From Neptunomonas sp. (GTDB lineage: Bacteria; Pseudomonadota; Gammaproteobacteria; Pseudomonadales; Balneatricaceae): 64,000 nt of DNA. Where the stretch lies: positions 1 through 64,000 of the forward strand of contig NZ_JADGEV010000016.1 of NCBI RefSeq assembly GCF_016744175.1, written 5' to 3'. A program made the translations under genes and the position numbers. Positions 28,774-39,022 of the stretch are shown here, in pieces (within the stretch, counting starts at the first letter, position 1; the number at the start of each line of letters is the position of its first letter). Below the pieces are notes generated by a model, which was not told the origin of the DNA, did no database searches, and saw nothing but the letters and a program-made list of their open reading frames with translations.

Positions 28774-29730
28774 ATGCTATTTCCGATTCTATCTATTCTC
28801 GCTGGACTCATCATATTGGTCTGGAGCGCTGACCGTTTTGTGATAGGTGCGGCTGCAACCGCAAAAAACTCGGGAATGTCGCCTATGCTAATCGGTTTGA
28901 CGATCGTATCATTCGGCACATCAGCCCCTGAAATATTAGTATCATTAATGGCCTCAATTAATGACGCAGGTAGTCTAGCGGTAGGGAATGCACTAGGCTC
29001 CAACATTGCCAATATAGGTCTAGTCTTAGGCATTACGGCTATTATTGCTCCACTGCCAGTAAAATCTGCAGTTTTACGTAAAGAAATGCCACTTCTGCTT
29101 TGCATCACACTCCTAGCCGGTGCAGTACTTTACAATTTAAACATAACATTAATAGACGGTATTTTATTAGTAGCATCACTCATTGCATGCTTAATACTCT
29201 TTGCTAAATTCCAACAAAGCAACACTCCTGAAGATCACATTTCAGATGAAGCTGAAGAAATACCTGAAATGAGTACTGGCAAAGCACTATTTTGGCTTGT
29301 ACTTGGTTTAAGCTTACTTGTTGGAAGCTCACGGATGCTTGTCTGGGGAGCCGTAGAAATAGCAACACACATTGGGATTTCTGAGCTTGTTATTGGATTA
29401 ACAATTATTGCTATCGGAACCAGCCTACCGGAACTTGCCGCATCTATTGCCAGTGCCCTGAAAAAGCATCACGATATTGCTTTAGGGAATATAGTCGGAT
29501 CAAATATTTTTAATCTTGCCGCTGTAATGGCTATTCCAGGCTTTGTAAGCCCAGTCACACTTGATGCAATCGCTTTCAACCGCGATTACATGGTAATGCT
29601 GTCTCTGACAGTTGCTCTTTTAATTTTTTGTCTTTTACAAAGACCTGCAAAAATAAACAGAGTAGAAGGCAGCCTCCTAACAGCAGCATATGCGGCATAT
29701 ATGTTTGTGTTATACACTATGTCAACCTGA
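28774..29730 (+). CDS. yrbG: Calcium/sodium antiporter, YrbG family
   Basis: 318 residues, ten to eleven membrane segments in two inverted halves, each with the CaCA alpha-repeat: GLTIVSFGTSAPEILVSLMA in the first and GLTIIAIGTSLPELAASIAS in the second. An acidic cytoplasmic loop (EDHISDEAEEIPEMSTG) separates them. Placed before kdsD as in E. coli yrbG-kdsD. Confidence 0.93.
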   Translation: MLFPILSILAGLIILVWSADRFVIGAAATAKNSGMSPMLIGLTIVSFGTSAPEILVSLMASINDAGSLAVGNALGSNIANIGLVLGITAIIAPLPVKSAVLRKEMPLLLCITLLAGAVLYNLNITLIDGILLVASLIACLILFAKFQQSNTPEDHISDEAEEIPEMSTGKALFWLVLGLSLLVGSSRMLVWGAVEIATHIGISELVIGLTIIAIGTSLPELAASIASALKKHHDIALGNIVGSNIFNLAAVMAIPGFVSPVTLDAIAFNRDYMVMLSLTVALLIFCLLQRPAKINRVEGSLLTAAYAAYMFVLYTMST

Positions 29731-29746
29731 CAAGAAGCCGAACGCA

Positions 29747-30733
29747 ATGAATAAAACTAACGACAATACAAAATTTTTTATTGAATCAGCCGTCCGCACT
29801 ATAAAACTAGAAGCGGAAGCCGTAAGTGACCTTCTAAGCTATCTAGACGACAGCTTTGAAAGAGCCTGCCACCTAATGATGGAATGCACTGGACGCATAA
29901 TCATTACGGGCATGGGAAAATCTGGCCATATAGGCAGTAAAATTGCTGCCACCCTAGCCAGTACAGGAACGCCTGCCTTTTATGTACACCCAGGTGAAGC
30001 CAGCCATGGAGACATGGGTATGTTCACATCAAAAGATGTGGTATTAGCGCTATCTAATTCTGGAGAGACCTCTGAAATTGTTACCATTTTACCCCTGATA
30101 AAGCGCATGGGCGCACCTCTGATTAGTATTACTGCTCACCCATTATCTACTTTATCTCAAGCGGCCAATGCGAATCTACACATAGGCGTTGAGAAAGAGG
30201 CCTGCCCCCTAGGACTCGCCCCAACCTCAAGCACAACCACTCAATTAGTGCTGGGAGATGCCTTAGCTATAGCATTACTAGAGGCGAAAGGGTTTAGTGC
30301 AGAGGATTTTGCATTTTCTCATCCAGGCGGAAGTCTTGGCCGAAAACTGTTATTGAAAGTAAAAGACATTATGCATTCTGGCGACGATATACCTATCGTG
30401 GAGCAAGGCACCCCTATTAATACAACGCTGATTGAAGTTACTGAAAAACGTTTAGGAATGACAACGGTTGTTAATCAATCCGGTGCACTCATTGGCATAT
30501 TCACGGACGGTGATTTACGACGTACCTTAGACCAAGAACTGAATCTTAAAAAAACACCAATAGAAACTGTAATGACCCCCCATTGCACGACTATATCTGG
30601 GGACTTGCTAGCGGCTGAAGCCTTAAAGATCATGCAAGATAAGAAAATAAATGCATTAATTGTATGCGATAGCCAAAACAGGCCAACAGGCGCGTTAAAT
30701 ATGCACGACATGCTTAAAGCGGGAGTGATTTAA
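29747..30733 (+). CDS. kdsD: Arabinose-5-phosphate isomerase KdsD
   Basis: 328 residues from the ATG at 29747. Converts ribulose-5-phosphate to arabinose-5-phosphate for KDO. SIS domain about 35-180 (GMGKSGHIGSKIAATLASTG, LSNSGETSEI) and two CBS domains about 205-325 (IFTDGDLRRTLDQ). The stop overlaps the start of the kdsC relic by one base, the usual kdsD-kdsC coupling. The earlier GTG/ATG at 29690 lies inside the previous gene and is rejected. Confidence 0.95.
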   Translation: MNKTNDNTKFFIESAVRTIKLEAEAVSDLLSYLDDSFERACHLMMECTGRIIITGMGKSGHIGSKIAATLASTGTPAFYVHPGEASHGDMGMFTSKDVVLALSNSGETSEIVTILPLIKRMGAPLISITAHPLSTLSQAANANLHIGVEKEACPLGLAPTSSTTTQLVLGDALAIALLEAKGFSAEDFAFSHPGGSLGRKLLLKVKDIMHSGDDIPIVEQGTPINTTLIEVTEKRLGMTTVVNQSGALIGIFTDGDLRRTLDQELNLKKTPIETVMTPHCTTISGDLLAAEALKIMQDKKINALIVCDSQNRPTGALNMHDMLKAGVI

Positions 30734-30849
30734 TGCGAAAAATAGACACTCCACGGCTAAAAGAAAAGGTGAAAAAAATTCGTGCTTTTTGTGAAGCCAT
30801 ACTCGATGCCCAAGAAAAATGTCTGCCTACTTACCAGAGGTTTTTATAA
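30733..30849 (+). pseudogene. kdsC: kdsC reduced by a large in-frame deletion to 38 codons
   Basis: Starts by a TAATG overlap with kdsD, exactly where KDO-8-phosphate phosphatase (about 175 residues) belongs. The product begins MRKIDTPRLKEKVKKIR, like the N-terminus that precedes the catalytic DxDG motif, and jumps straight to AFCEAILDAQEKCLPTYQRF, which resembles the C-terminal REFCELILxAQG segment of KdsC. The whole HAD core, including the catalytic aspartates, is gone; about 135-140 codons are missing and the frame is kept. The reading frame is certain; its origin from kdsC is inferred from position and both ends. Confidence 0.72.
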
Positions 30850-30851
30850 AT

Positions 30852-31421
30852 ATGTTTTTAACGCGCAGCAAAACCAGGATATCTCTGGCGATTCTGCTAC
30901 TAATTCCATTATTTTTATATTGGATCATTAACTCTGATTCAAGCAAAAACGATGCCTCTGAACCTCACATCATTAGTGGTGTCGATTACTTTATGAAAAC
31001 AGTATCGACCAAACAGTTTAATGCTCATGGCGGGCTAGAGCTTACCCTTAACTCAGAGGAGCTCAACCACTTTCCACATAAAAATCAAGCCATGCTAAAA
31101 CAGCCGCGCATTAACCTGATAGAACAAAATACTATTCGGCTCAGCACTCAAAGTATATCAGGAATAGTGTATGACAATACCGACCGCTTTGACCTTAGTG
31201 AACAAGTCATCGTCACACACAATCAGCAAAATAAAGAACCCAGCACTCTTAAAACATCAGAATTAAGTCTTTATTATACTAAGGAAATTGCTGAAACTAA
31301 GGCGCCTGTTGAAATTACAAATCAGTCACACATAACAACAGCGATAGGCATGACTATTAATTATAAAACAAACACATCTGAGTTACTTTCAGATGTCAAA
31401 GGCACATTCCATGCTAAATAA
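30852..31421 (+). CDS. lptC: LPS export protein LptC
   Basis: 189 residues from the ATG at 30852, two bases after the kdsC relic stop. One membrane helix (ISLAILLLIPLFLYWII) anchors a periplasmic beta-jellyroll that passes LPS from LptBFG to LptA. The ribosome site AGAGG lies inside the relic, which may be why the relic's 3' part was retained. It overlaps lptA by 11 bases. Confidence 0.88.
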   Translation: MFLTRSKTRISLAILLLIPLFLYWIINSDSSKNDASEPHIISGVDYFMKTVSTKQFNAHGGLELTLNSEELNHFPHKNQAMLKQPRINLIEQNTIRLSTQSISGIVYDNTDRFDLSEQVIVTHNQQNKEPSTLKTSELSLYYTKEIAETKAPVEITNQSHITTAIGMTINYKTNTSELLSDVKGTFHAK

Positions 31422-31914
31422 CAGGTCACTATTATCACTCTTTATTATCAACCTTTTTTTCAGCACGCTAAGCTTTGCATTACCAACCGACCGTAAGCAA
31501 CCTATTCATATAAGTGCTGATAGTGCTCGTATTGATGACAACACGGGTACAACGACTTATAAAGGTAATGTCTTAATGACTCAGGGCAGCATGAAAATCC
31601 GCGCAGCTAATGTCAACCTTTACCGAAAAAACGACGATGTGAGCCATATTATCGCAACCGGAGGGCCTGCAAACTTTAGCCAGCAGCCCTCTGAAAACCA
31701 AGTAATGACCAACGCTTTTGGAAAGAGGCTCGAATACAAAATCTCCGACCAGACTGTCACTATTACAGGTGAAGCTCGAGTCGAACAAGGTCGTGATACC
31801 TTCAGTAGCGAGCGTATCGTTTATCAAATGGATAAAGCCATTGTAAATGCATATAGCGGAGCTGGTTCAACTGGGCAACGTGTCCAAATGACTATTCAGC
31901 CTAAGGCCAAATAA
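31411..31914 (+). CDS. lptA: LPS bridge protein LptA
   Basis: 167 residues. Signal peptide to about 23 ([17 protein letters not shown]), then the OstA/LptA jellyroll ([39 protein letters not shown]). LptA polymers carry LPS across the periplasm. The ATG at 31411 has AAAGG 9 bases upstream; ATG 31393 lacks a ribosome site. Confidence 0.93.
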   Translation: MLNNRSLLSLFIINLFFSTLSFALPTDRKQPIHISADSARIDDNTGTTTYKGNVLMTQGSMKIRAANVNLYRKNDDVSHIIATGGPANFSQQPSENQVMTNAFGKRLEYKISDQTVTITGEARVEQGRDTFSSERIVYQMDKAIVNAYSGAGSTGQRVQMTIQPKAK

Positions 31915-31919
31915 AACCA

Positions 31920-32648
31920 ATGAGCACTCTTCTTCAGGCTTTACATCTTGCGAAATCATACAAAAAACGTCACGTTGTCCGTGACGTTTCATTAGAAGTT
32001 AACAGTGGGGAGATTGTAGGCCTACTAGGGCCTAATGGGGCAGGTAAAACTACATGCTTTTATATGATCGTTGGGCTCATCAGTTCTGATAAAGGAGCCA
32101 TTCGAATACAAAGTGATGACATTACGCAACTACCTATGCATGAGCGTGCCCGTAAAGGGATAGGCTACCTTCCCCAAGAAGCATCAATATTTCGCAAGCT
32201 AACCGTACAAGACAACTTACTCGGCATATTGGAGATGCGCAAGGAACTGTCGAACAAGCAGCGCACCGAAAAACTTGAAGCACTGCTGGATGAATTCCAT
32301 ATCACTCATCTGCGCGATAGCTTAGGCATGAGCCTTTCTGGTGGTGAGCGCCGGCGTGTAGAAATAGCACGTGCATTAGCTTCTGAACCAAACTTCATCT
32401 TACTTGATGAACCCTTTGCCGGTGTAGACCCCATATCAGTAAATGATATAAAGCAGACAATAAAACACCTACAATCCAAAGGCATTGGGATTTTAATAAC
32501 TGACCACAATGTAAGAGAAACCCTCGATATTTGTGAAAAGGCCTATATTGTAAGTGAAGGTGTTATTCTAGCTCAGGGTACACCGGACGAGATTTTGTCC
32601 AATGAACAAGTAAAAGCAGCATACTTAGGGCACACTTTTACACTTTAA
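31920..32648 (+). CDS. lptB: LPS export ATPase LptB
   Basis: 242 residues. Walker [10 protein letters not shown] at 37-45, signature [15 protein letters not shown], Walker [14 protein letters not shown] and the H-loop ITDHNV. Powers LPS extraction by LptFG, not in this window. Five bases after lptA. Confidence 0.96.
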   Translation: MSTLLQALHLAKSYKKRHVVRDVSLEVNSGEIVGLLGPNGAGKTTCFYMIVGLISSDKGAIRIQSDDITQLPMHERARKGIGYLPQEASIFRKLTVQDNLLGILEMRKELSNKQRTEKLEALLDEFHITHLRDSLGMSLSGGERRRVEIARALASEPNFILLDEPFAGVDPISVNDIKQTIKHLQSKGIGILITDHNVRETLDICEKAYIVSEGVILAQGTPDEILSNEQVKAAYLGHTFTL

Positions 32649-32702
32649 CTTTGTATACCCTAAGAAACATGAACGGCCTTAACGGAGCAACCTTGTAGTT
32701 AT

Positions 32703-34199
32703 ATGAAGCAATCATTGCAACTCAAAATGGGTCAGCACCTGACAATGACCCCGCAACTGCAACAGGCAATTCGTTTATTGCAGCTGTCTACACTCGACCT
32801 CCAACATGAGATACAGGAAGCACTGGACAGCAACCCAATGCTTGAAACCAGTGATGATTCAGATGAGCACACACCGGCGGTACAGCAAGAAATCACCACA
32901 CCAAGCGAAGATAATCAACTCGCACAATCTACCGCGTCCAAAGAAGACAATGCAGACACACCAGCAGAAGATCAGTGGAATGAAAGCATACCTGCAGAAC
33001 TGAGTACCGACTCTTCTTGGGAAGACACTTACCAATCAGGGACTAGCACGAGCCAACGAGATGATGATTCATTTTTTGAATCCAATGACTCTGCTGAAGA
33101 AACACTTCAAGATCATTTAAATTGGCAGCTAAACCTTACACCGATGGGGCCTGCAGATCGCTTAATCGCCGAAGCAATTATCGATGGTATTGATAACGAG
33201 GGATATTTACGCACAACGACGGAAGAGATTCTGGAGCACTTCAAAGAAAGTGAACCTACACTTTTTGAAGAAGCTGAGCTAGATGAAATAGACGCTGTGC
33301 TGCACAGGCTACAACAGTTTGACCCTCCAGGGGTTGCCTCTCGGGACCTAGGGGAATGCTTAAGCATTCAACTGCGCCAACTCCCCTCTGATACGCCACT
33401 GCTTCAACAAGCTATAGCGTTATGCAATCAATATATTCACTTGTTAGGCTCCCGTGATTACAAGCAACTATTACGTAAGCTCAGGTTAAAAGAACCTCAA
33501 CTTCAAGCTATTATTACTTTAATTCAGTCACTTAATCCTTACCCTGGATCCCATATTTCGAGCGCTAAAGCCGAGTATGTAATTCCCGATGTATATGTAG
33601 AAAAGTTCCAAGGAGTTTGGACCGTTCGTCTTAACCAGGAAGCATCTCCTAACTTAAGAATAAACACTAGCTATGCGGACTTAATTAGGAGGGCTGATAG
33701 CAGTGCTGATAACACTTACCTCAAAAATCATTTACAAGAAGCCCGCTGGTTTATCAAAAGCCTGCTGAGCCGCAACGAAACACTGCTTAAGGTATCAAGC
33801 GAAATCATTGATCGCCAATCTGAATTCCTAGAACACGGCGAAGAAGCGATGAAACCAATGGTATTGCATGATATTGCTGAAGCAGTGGAAATGCATGAAT
33901 CTACCATTTCTCGTGTAACCACACAGAAATATATGCATACTCCCCGCGGTATATTTGAATTAAAATATTTTTTCTCTAGTCATGTGAATACTAATGATGG
34001 TGGGGCCGCTTCATCTACAGCCATTCGGGCTGTTATCAAGAAAATGATTTCTGCTGAAAATCCGGTAAAACCACTCAGTGATAACAAAATTGCTCAATTA
34101 CTAGATCAAGAAGGTATTCAAGTTGCAAGAAGGACCGTTGCAAAATACCGAGAAGCAATGAACATTGCTCCTTCTAATGAAAGGAAGTGTCTGGTTTAA
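32703..34199 (+). CDS. rpoN: RNA polymerase sigma-54 factor
   Basis: 498 residues. Glutamine-rich activator region at 1-50 ([20 protein letters not shown]), an acidic region about 55-130, core-binding domain, a helix-turn-helix ([20 protein letters not shown]) and the RpoN box [10 protein letters not shown] near the end. It reads -24/-12 promoters; one matching site precedes the PEP-CTERM gene in this window. Followed by hpf, ptsN, rapZ, ptsO as in most gammaproteobacteria. Confidence 0.97.
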   Translation: MKQSLQLKMGQHLTMTPQLQQAIRLLQLSTLDLQHEIQEALDSNPMLETSDDSDEHTPAVQQEITTPSEDNQLAQSTASKEDNADTPAEDQWNESIPAELSTDSSWEDTYQSGTSTSQRDDDSFFESNDSAEETLQDHLNWQLNLTPMGPADRLIAEAIIDGIDNEGYLRTTTEEILEHFKESEPTLFEEAELDEIDAVLHRLQQFDPPGVASRDLGECLSIQLRQLPSDTPLLQQAIALCNQYIHLLGSRDYKQLLRKLRLKEPQLQAIITLIQSLNPYPGSHISSAKAEYVIPDVYVEKFQGVWTVRLNQEASPNLRINTSYADLIRRADSSADNTYLKNHLQEARWFIKSLLSRNETLLKVSSEIIDRQSEFLEHGEEAMKPMVLHDIAEAVEMHESTISRVTTQKYMHTPRGIFELKYFFSSHVNTNDGGAASSTAIRAVIKKMISAENPVKPLSDNKIAQLLDQEGIQVARRTVAKYREAMNIAPSNERKCLV

Positions 34200-34241
34200 T
34201 ATTAAGTTGTGGCAACATATGCCATTTAAAAGGAGATACCT

Positions 34242-34532
34242 ATGCAAATAAACATTACAGGTCATCATGTAGAATTATCTGAACCGCTTTCTGAGTACGT
34301 TCACACAAAATTTGAGAAGCTTGAGCGACATTTTGATAACATCACCAATGTGCAAGTAACACTCAGTATTGATAAGCAACGCCAGAAAGCTGAAGCGGAT
34401 ATGCACATCGCGGGTGGGGAGCTCTTTGCAACAAGCGAGCAAGATGATATGTATGCTGCTATTGATGGATTAATTGACAAGCTAGATCGTCAAATCATCA
34501 AACACAAAGAAAAAACCAAAAGCCATAAGTAA
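34242..34532 (+). CDS. hpf: Ribosome hibernation promoting factor, short form
   Basis: 96 residues, the length of short HPF. HPF/RaiA fold with MQINITGHHVELSEPLSEYV and the DMYAAIDGLIDKLDRQI block. Works with RMF to form 100S ribosomes in stationary phase. An AAAGGAGA ribosome site precedes the ATG. Usual position after rpoN. Confidence 0.95.
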   Translation: MQINITGHHVELSEPLSEYVHTKFEKLERHFDNITNVQVTLSIDKQRQKAEADMHIAGGELFATSEQDDMYAAIDGLIDKLDRQIIKHKEKTKSHK

Positions 34533-34551
34533 CTTTTAAAACTGAAATCAC

Positions 34552-35010
34552 ATGCCCATTCTGTCACTATTATCACCAGAGCGAGTTCTTCAAAACATTG
34601 AAGGAGGCAGCAAAAAACGTATCATCGAATTTGTTAGCAAAATTATTGCTGAGTCAAATGATGAGCTCTCTGCAGAAGCCGTATTCAGTGGCCTCATTAG
34701 TAGGGAGCGATTGGGCAGTACTGGTATAGGCGAAGGTGTGGCAATCCCACACTGCCGCCTGGCCAACGTCCAAACAGCCATCGGGGTTCTTGCATATTTA
34801 GCCGAACCTATAGATTTTGATTCGATAGATAGCCAACCAGTGGATCTACTTTTTTTCTTATTGGTCCCTGAGGAAGCCTGTGATGAACACCTAAGCACAT
34901 TAGGAAAACTTGCAGAAGTCTTCAGCCAATCAGAATTTCGAGATAAATTAAGAAACACGCATTCAAAAGAGCAACTATTAGAAGTTGCTACTCAATTGTT
35001 CCGGACCTAA
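34552..35010 (+). CDS. ptsN: Nitrogen PTS enzyme IIA
   Basis: 152 residues. The phosphorylated His67 lies in GVAIPHCRL. Receives phosphate from NPr (encoded at 35919) and regulates potassium uptake and other targets; it does not transport sugar. No ptsP gene in the window. Confidence 0.95.
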   Translation: MPILSLLSPERVLQNIEGGSKKRIIEFVSKIIAESNDELSAEAVFSGLISRERLGSTGIGEGVAIPHCRLANVQTAIGVLAYLAEPIDFDSIDSQPVDLLFFLLVPEEACDEHLSTLGKLAEVFSQSEFRDKLRNTHSKEQLLEVATQLFRT

Positions 35011-35024
35011 ATAAAGTTGGATCT

Positions 35025-35882
35025 ATGAAATTAGTCATCATCAGCGGGCGCTCAGGCTCCGGAAAAAGCACGGCTCTACAAGCCCTCGAAGATGTTGGCT
35101 TTTATTGCATTGATAACCTTCCTGCAAAATTGTTGCCAAATTTAATTGATCACATGTTAGAGGATGATGCTCAGCTCGGCCGTATTGCTGTTTGTATTGA
35201 TGCACGTAATTTATCAAGTAACCTGGAAAAGCTACCTAGCATCTGGAGGGACTTCAAAAAGCATCCTAGGATCACAGTTGAGCTGCTTTACGTCGATGCA
35301 TCCCATGACACGCTCTTAAAAAGATACAGCTCTACTAGGCGGCGCCATCCAATGGCAGAGCTAGTCAGCAACCTACCTGACTCTATTGATTACGAGCGTA
35401 CTTTATTAGAACCAATCGCCGACCTTGCCGACTTACGCATTGATACGACATTATTATCTATTTATGAGTTACGTGACACCATAAAACTACGCGTTGCCGA
35501 ACGCAAAGAACAATCCCTCTCTCTACAGTTTGAATCATTTGGCTTCAAGCATGGCGTTCCTATGGATGTAGATGTTGTCTTTGACATGCGCATTTTACCC
35601 AACCCCTACTGGGTTGCTGAACTCAGAAAACATACGGGGTTAGACCAACCTGTGATAGATTTTCTAAGCCAAGAGAATGTTGTTGCCGAGATGATACAGG
35701 ATGTTCAATTATACCTAGACAAGTGGTTGCCACACTTCATGCAAAACAATCGAAGTTATGTCACAGTAGGAATTGGTTGCACTGGAGGTCAGCATCGTTC
35801 TGTTTATGTCACTGAGAAATTGGCTGGTCATTTTAAATCTCTTATGGATAATGTAAATATTAGGCATCGTGAGCTGCACTAA
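35025..35882 (+). CDS. rapZ: RNase adapter protein RapZ
   Basis: 285 residues. Walker A GRSGSGKST at 8-16 and a C-terminal RNA-binding domain with VGIGCTGGQHRSVYVTEKLA. In enterobacteria it targets GlmZ to RNase E and senses glucosamine-6-phosphate. Between ptsN and ptsO as usual. Confidence 0.95.
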   Translation: MKLVIISGRSGSGKSTALQALEDVGFYCIDNLPAKLLPNLIDHMLEDDAQLGRIAVCIDARNLSSNLEKLPSIWRDFKKHPRITVELLYVDASHDTLLKRYSSTRRRHPMAELVSNLPDSIDYERTLLEPIADLADLRIDTTLLSIYELRDTIKLRVAERKEQSLSLQFESFGFKHGVPMDVDVVFDMRILPNPYWVAELRKHTGLDQPVIDFLSQENVVAEMIQDVQLYLDKWLPHFMQNNRSYVTVGIGCTGGQHRSVYVTEKLAGHFKSLMDNVNIRHRELH

Positions 35883-35918
35883 ACGCTCTATACCATTCCA
35901 CAGAGGAAACGAAGTGCC

Positions 35919-36188
35919 ATGCTCGAACTAAAAATAACTATTATTAATAAGCTAGGCTTACATGCTCGTGCTGCCGCAAAATTAATTAACACTACCTCAC
36001 GTTTTTCTTCCGAAATTCGCTTAATAAAAGAAGGGCGAGAAGTTGATGGAAAAAGCATTATGTCGGTAATGATGCTAGCCGCTAGTAAAGGCACAGAGCT
36101 AACTGTTATCGCTACAGGCAATGATCAGCAAGATGCTATATCAGCAATTGAAAGCCTCATTAACAATCGCTTCGACGAAGATGAGTAA
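35919..36188 (+). CDS. ptsO: HPr-like phosphocarrier NPr
   Basis: 89 residues. The phosphorylated His15 lies in LGLHARAAAKL; the regulatory site DGKSIMSVMMLAASKG matches HPr-type proteins. Carries phosphate from PtsP to PtsN. AGAGGAAA upstream of the ATG. Confidence 0.94.
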   Translation: MLELKITIINKLGLHARAAAKLINTTSRFSSEIRLIKEGREVDGKSIMSVMMLAASKGTELTVIATGNDQQDAISAIESLINNRFDEDE

Positions 36189-36289
36189 TCCAGTATTAGC
36201 TAACACCCAGTACTGAACACAGCACATCTATCCGCTATACTATTACAACATATAATTTTGTACCGTGCGTTTTCGCAATTAAGGGTATC

Positions 36290-37642
36290 ATGGCTATTAA
36301 TGACGAAACCACAGCACTCGACAAACTCAATCGAGCACTTGATAGCGGCGCCTTTCAACAGGTGCGATTCACGCTAAATAATTCGTTACGCCCGGCAGAA
36401 GCTGCTCATTTATTAGAGCAGTCCCCACCGAAAGAGCGTGAGATCTTATGGAACCTAATCCATCCAGACAACGAAGGTAAAATACTCCAATATCTTGCTG
36501 ATGATATTCAATCTGACATCTTAAGCCGCATGGATACAGACCGTGTTTTAGCAATTACTGAAACGCTAGATACAGATGATGTAGCAGATGTTTTACAGCA
36601 ACTTCCCGAAAGAGTAACGAGGGAACTGCTGAAGATCATGGATCAGCAGAACCGCGAACGTCTAGAGGTGGTACTCGCCTACCCAGAAGATACTGCTGGT
36701 GGGTTGATGAACACTGATACGGTGACCATTCGGCCAGATATCACAGTCGAAACCGTCTTACGTTACATTAGACGACACAATGAAATACCAGAAATGACTG
36801 ACAGTTTATTTGTAGTTAGCCGTAGAAAAGAGTCTTACATTGGTATTTTACCGCTGACAAAATTACTTGTATCTGATCCAAATATTACTGTTCGTGAAAT
36901 AATGAATACTGACATTGAGCCCATTCCTGCAGAAATGCCGGATGACGAAGTGGCCTCGTTGTTTGCTAAGCATGATCTAGTATCTGCACCAGTTGTTGAC
37001 ACCAAAGGGAAGCTTTTAGGTCGTATTACCATCGATGATGTTGTTGACGTTATCCGTGAAGATGCCGACCACTCAATGATGAGCATGGCCGGTCTTGACG
37101 ATGATGAAGACACCTTTGCCCCCTTAATGAAAACGACCCGCCGTCGCGCAGTTTGGCTAGGAATTAACCTGATTACTGCACTCACCGCTTCAGCTGTTAT
37201 AGGCGTCTTTCAAGAAACCATTAACAAAGTAGTTGCGCTAGCCGTCCTGATGCCCATCGTGGCCTCCATGGGGGGAATAGCAGGCAGCCAAACATTAACT
37301 CTTATGATTCGCGGCCAAGCGTTAGGACATGTTGAGCGCTCTAACGCTGGTTGGTTATTAAACCGCGAATTACTTGTAGGCGGCTTAAACGGTATACTTT
37401 GGGCATTAGTTGTATCTGCTGTTTCTATTTACTGGTTTGAAGACACTACCATCGGATTAGTTATTGGTTTAGCGATCATCATCAACTTAATTGCTGGGGC
37501 ATTGGCGGGTACAGTACTCCCACTAGCACTCAAATCTTGGGGTATTGACCCCGCCTTAGCCGGAAGCGTGCTTTTAACCACCATAACAGACGTTGTGGGT
37601 TTTTTCGCATTTCTCGGCTTGGCTACCTACTTCTACGGATAA
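36290..37642 (+). CDS. mgtE: Magnesium transporter MgtE
   Basis: 450 residues. N-terminal superhelical domain (AAHLLEQSPPKEREILW), two CBS domains about 135-260 (RKESYIGILPLTKLL, LGRITIDDVVDVI), and five membrane helices from about 285 with the selectivity region MPIVASMGGIAGSQTLTL. Magnesium binding to the CBS part closes the pore. darP follows after 4 bases. Confidence 0.95.
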   Translation: MAINDETTALDKLNRALDSGAFQQVRFTLNNSLRPAEAAHLLEQSPPKEREILWNLIHPDNEGKILQYLADDIQSDILSRMDTDRVLAITETLDTDDVADVLQQLPERVTRELLKIMDQQNRERLEVVLAYPEDTAGGLMNTDTVTIRPDITVETVLRYIRRHNEIPEMTDSLFVVSRRKESYIGILPLTKLLVSDPNITVREIMNTDIEPIPAEMPDDEVASLFAKHDLVSAPVVDTKGKLLGRITIDDVVDVIREDADHSMMSMAGLDDDEDTFAPLMKTTRRRAVWLGINLITALTASAVIGVFQETINKVVALAVLMPIVASMGGIAGSQTLTLMIRGQALGHVERSNAGWLLNRELLVGGLNGILWALVVSAVSIYWFEDTTIGLVIGLAIIINLIAGALAGTVLPLALKSWGIDPALAGSVLLTTITDVVGFFAFLGLATYFYG

Positions 37643-37646
37643 AAAA

Positions 37647-38177
37647 ATGAATGAGAATAATTTTGACAATATTGAGAGCGATGATGACGAGGACTTTATT
37701 AGTCGCTCCCAAGTCAAGCGCGAAGCAGAAGCGTTACAAGTATTAGGAGAGCGTTTAGTTGACTTAAAGCCTGGACAACTAGATAAACTCCCAATAGACG
37801 AGACGCTTCGTCACGCCGTTGATGAAGCAAAAAAACTACCACACCGAAGCGCCTTGCGCCGCCAAATGCAATATATTGGTAAGTTAATGCGCTATGAAGA
37901 TGGTGAGGCAATAGCAAACGCCATTGACCGCTTTGATGTTACTAAAGAAGCTCACAACAAGGTTTTCCATAAACTTGAAAAGTGGCGCGACCGTTTAATT
38001 GCCAATAACAAAGATAACTCAATGCTGGATGTGATTATTTCTGAATACCCGCATACGGATATTCAACACTTGCGACAGTTAATAAGGAATGCACAAAAAG
38101 AAGTGTCTCAAAACAAACCGCCAGCAGCAGCACGTAAGTTATTTAAGTATTTGCGTGAACTAGAAGAAAATCCATAA
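37647..38177 (+). CDS. darP: Dual-action ribosome maturation protein DarP (YjgA)
   Basis: 176 residues from the ATG at 37647 (GGAT upstream). Acidic start (NFDNIESDDDEDFISRSQVK) and the family block LPHRSALRRQMQYIGKLMR; long helices to the end. Binds pre-50S particles during assembly. Coupled to mgtE. Confidence 0.93.
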   Translation: MNENNFDNIESDDDEDFISRSQVKREAEALQVLGERLVDLKPGQLDKLPIDETLRHAVDEAKKLPHRSALRRQMQYIGKLMRYEDGEAIANAIDRFDVTKEAHNKVFHKLEKWRDRLIANNKDNSMLDVIISEYPHTDIQHLRQLIRNAQKEVSQNKPPAAARKLFKYLRELEENP

Positions 38178-38184
38178 ATAAACC

Positions 38185-38207
38185 TGCAGGCTTATTAAAA
38201 GCCTGCA
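38185..38207. terminator. Hairpin terminator between convergent darP and nit genes
   Basis: Stem TGCAGGCTT / AAGCCTGCA with a 5-nt loop. T-rich on the minus-strand side; the plus side is weaker (AAAATTTC). Confidence 0.7.
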
Positions 38208-38212
38208 AAATT

Positions 38213-39022
38213 TCAACGCTGCTGTAACAAAATCGGCATTCGATCACGTACATTTTTCAACAAGTCAAAATCCAATTCGGCAAGCGCCCACCCTTCTCCG
38301 TCGTCACAACGAGATATGACTGAACCCCATGGGTCTACGATCATGGAGTCTCCTGATGTTTCACGAGAAGGGCTATGCGATCCTCCTTGATTTGCACCAA
38401 GAACATAGCATTGAGTTTCTACTGCTCGTGCTCTTAATAGAACTTCCCAATGCGCCTTTCCGGTTACTTTTGTAAATGCAGAGGGAACCACAATAATATC
38501 AGCGCCCAACTCTCTCAACTGCCAATAATGATCAGGAAAGCGAAGATCGTAACATATACTTAACCCGACTCGACCTACAGTCGTTTCGACAACAACTAAA
38601 CCATCACCGGGCTCAACAAATGATGACTCTAAATAAGCCCCCTGAGCATCACCTACCTCAACGTCAAACAGATGTCTTTTATCATACCTTGCAACACAAT
38701 CACCTGCGGGACTATATACCCGCAAAGCTGAGCGCACTTTTTTTTCTTTACATGTATGACAAAGCAACGGAAAACTTCCTGCAAATAGCCAAATACATAA
38801 TACTTGAGAGAGATTCCTAAGCCAAAGATCCACTCCTTCATTTACGTCTTCATCTTCTGCTAAAGCATACAATTTTGAACTATCAAACAACGCAAAATTT
38901 TCTGGTAATAAAATGAGTTTTGCCCCATTCGCTGCCGCATCGCGTATCAGTCCTTCAGCCTTCATCAAATTCAACTCAAGGCTTGAACCTGAAACCATCT
39001 GTATAACGGCCACTTGAATCAC
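38213..39022 (-). CDS. Carbon-nitrogen hydrolase of the Nit1 type
   Basis: 269 residues from a GTG that overlaps the yhdP stop by one base. Catalytic triad Glu41 (LPENFA), Lys115 (YDKRHLFD), Cys157 (SICYDLRFP). Family members of this type remove the amide from deaminated glutathione, a metabolite-repair task; the substrate here is inferred. Last gene of the mreBCD-maf-rng-yhdP block. Confidence 0.9.
   Translation of the reverse strand: MIQVAVIQMVSGSSLELNLMKAEGLIRDAAANGAKLILLPENFALFDSSKLYALAEDEDVNEGVDLWLRNLSQVLCIWLFAGSFPLLCHTCKEKKVRSALRVYSPAGDCVARYDKRHLFDVEVGDAQGAYLESSFVEPGDGLVVVETTVGRVGLSICYDLRFPDHYWQLRELGADIIVVPSAFTKVTGKAHWEVLLRARAVETQCYVLGANQGGSHSPSRETSGDSMIVDPWGSVISRCDDGEGWALAELDFDLLKNVRDRMPILLQQR

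Noticed and set aside
37593-37646. Extended start for darP
   Set aside because: It would overlap mgtE and add residues unlike the family; the ATG at 37647 has a ribosome site and the acidic start typical of DarP.
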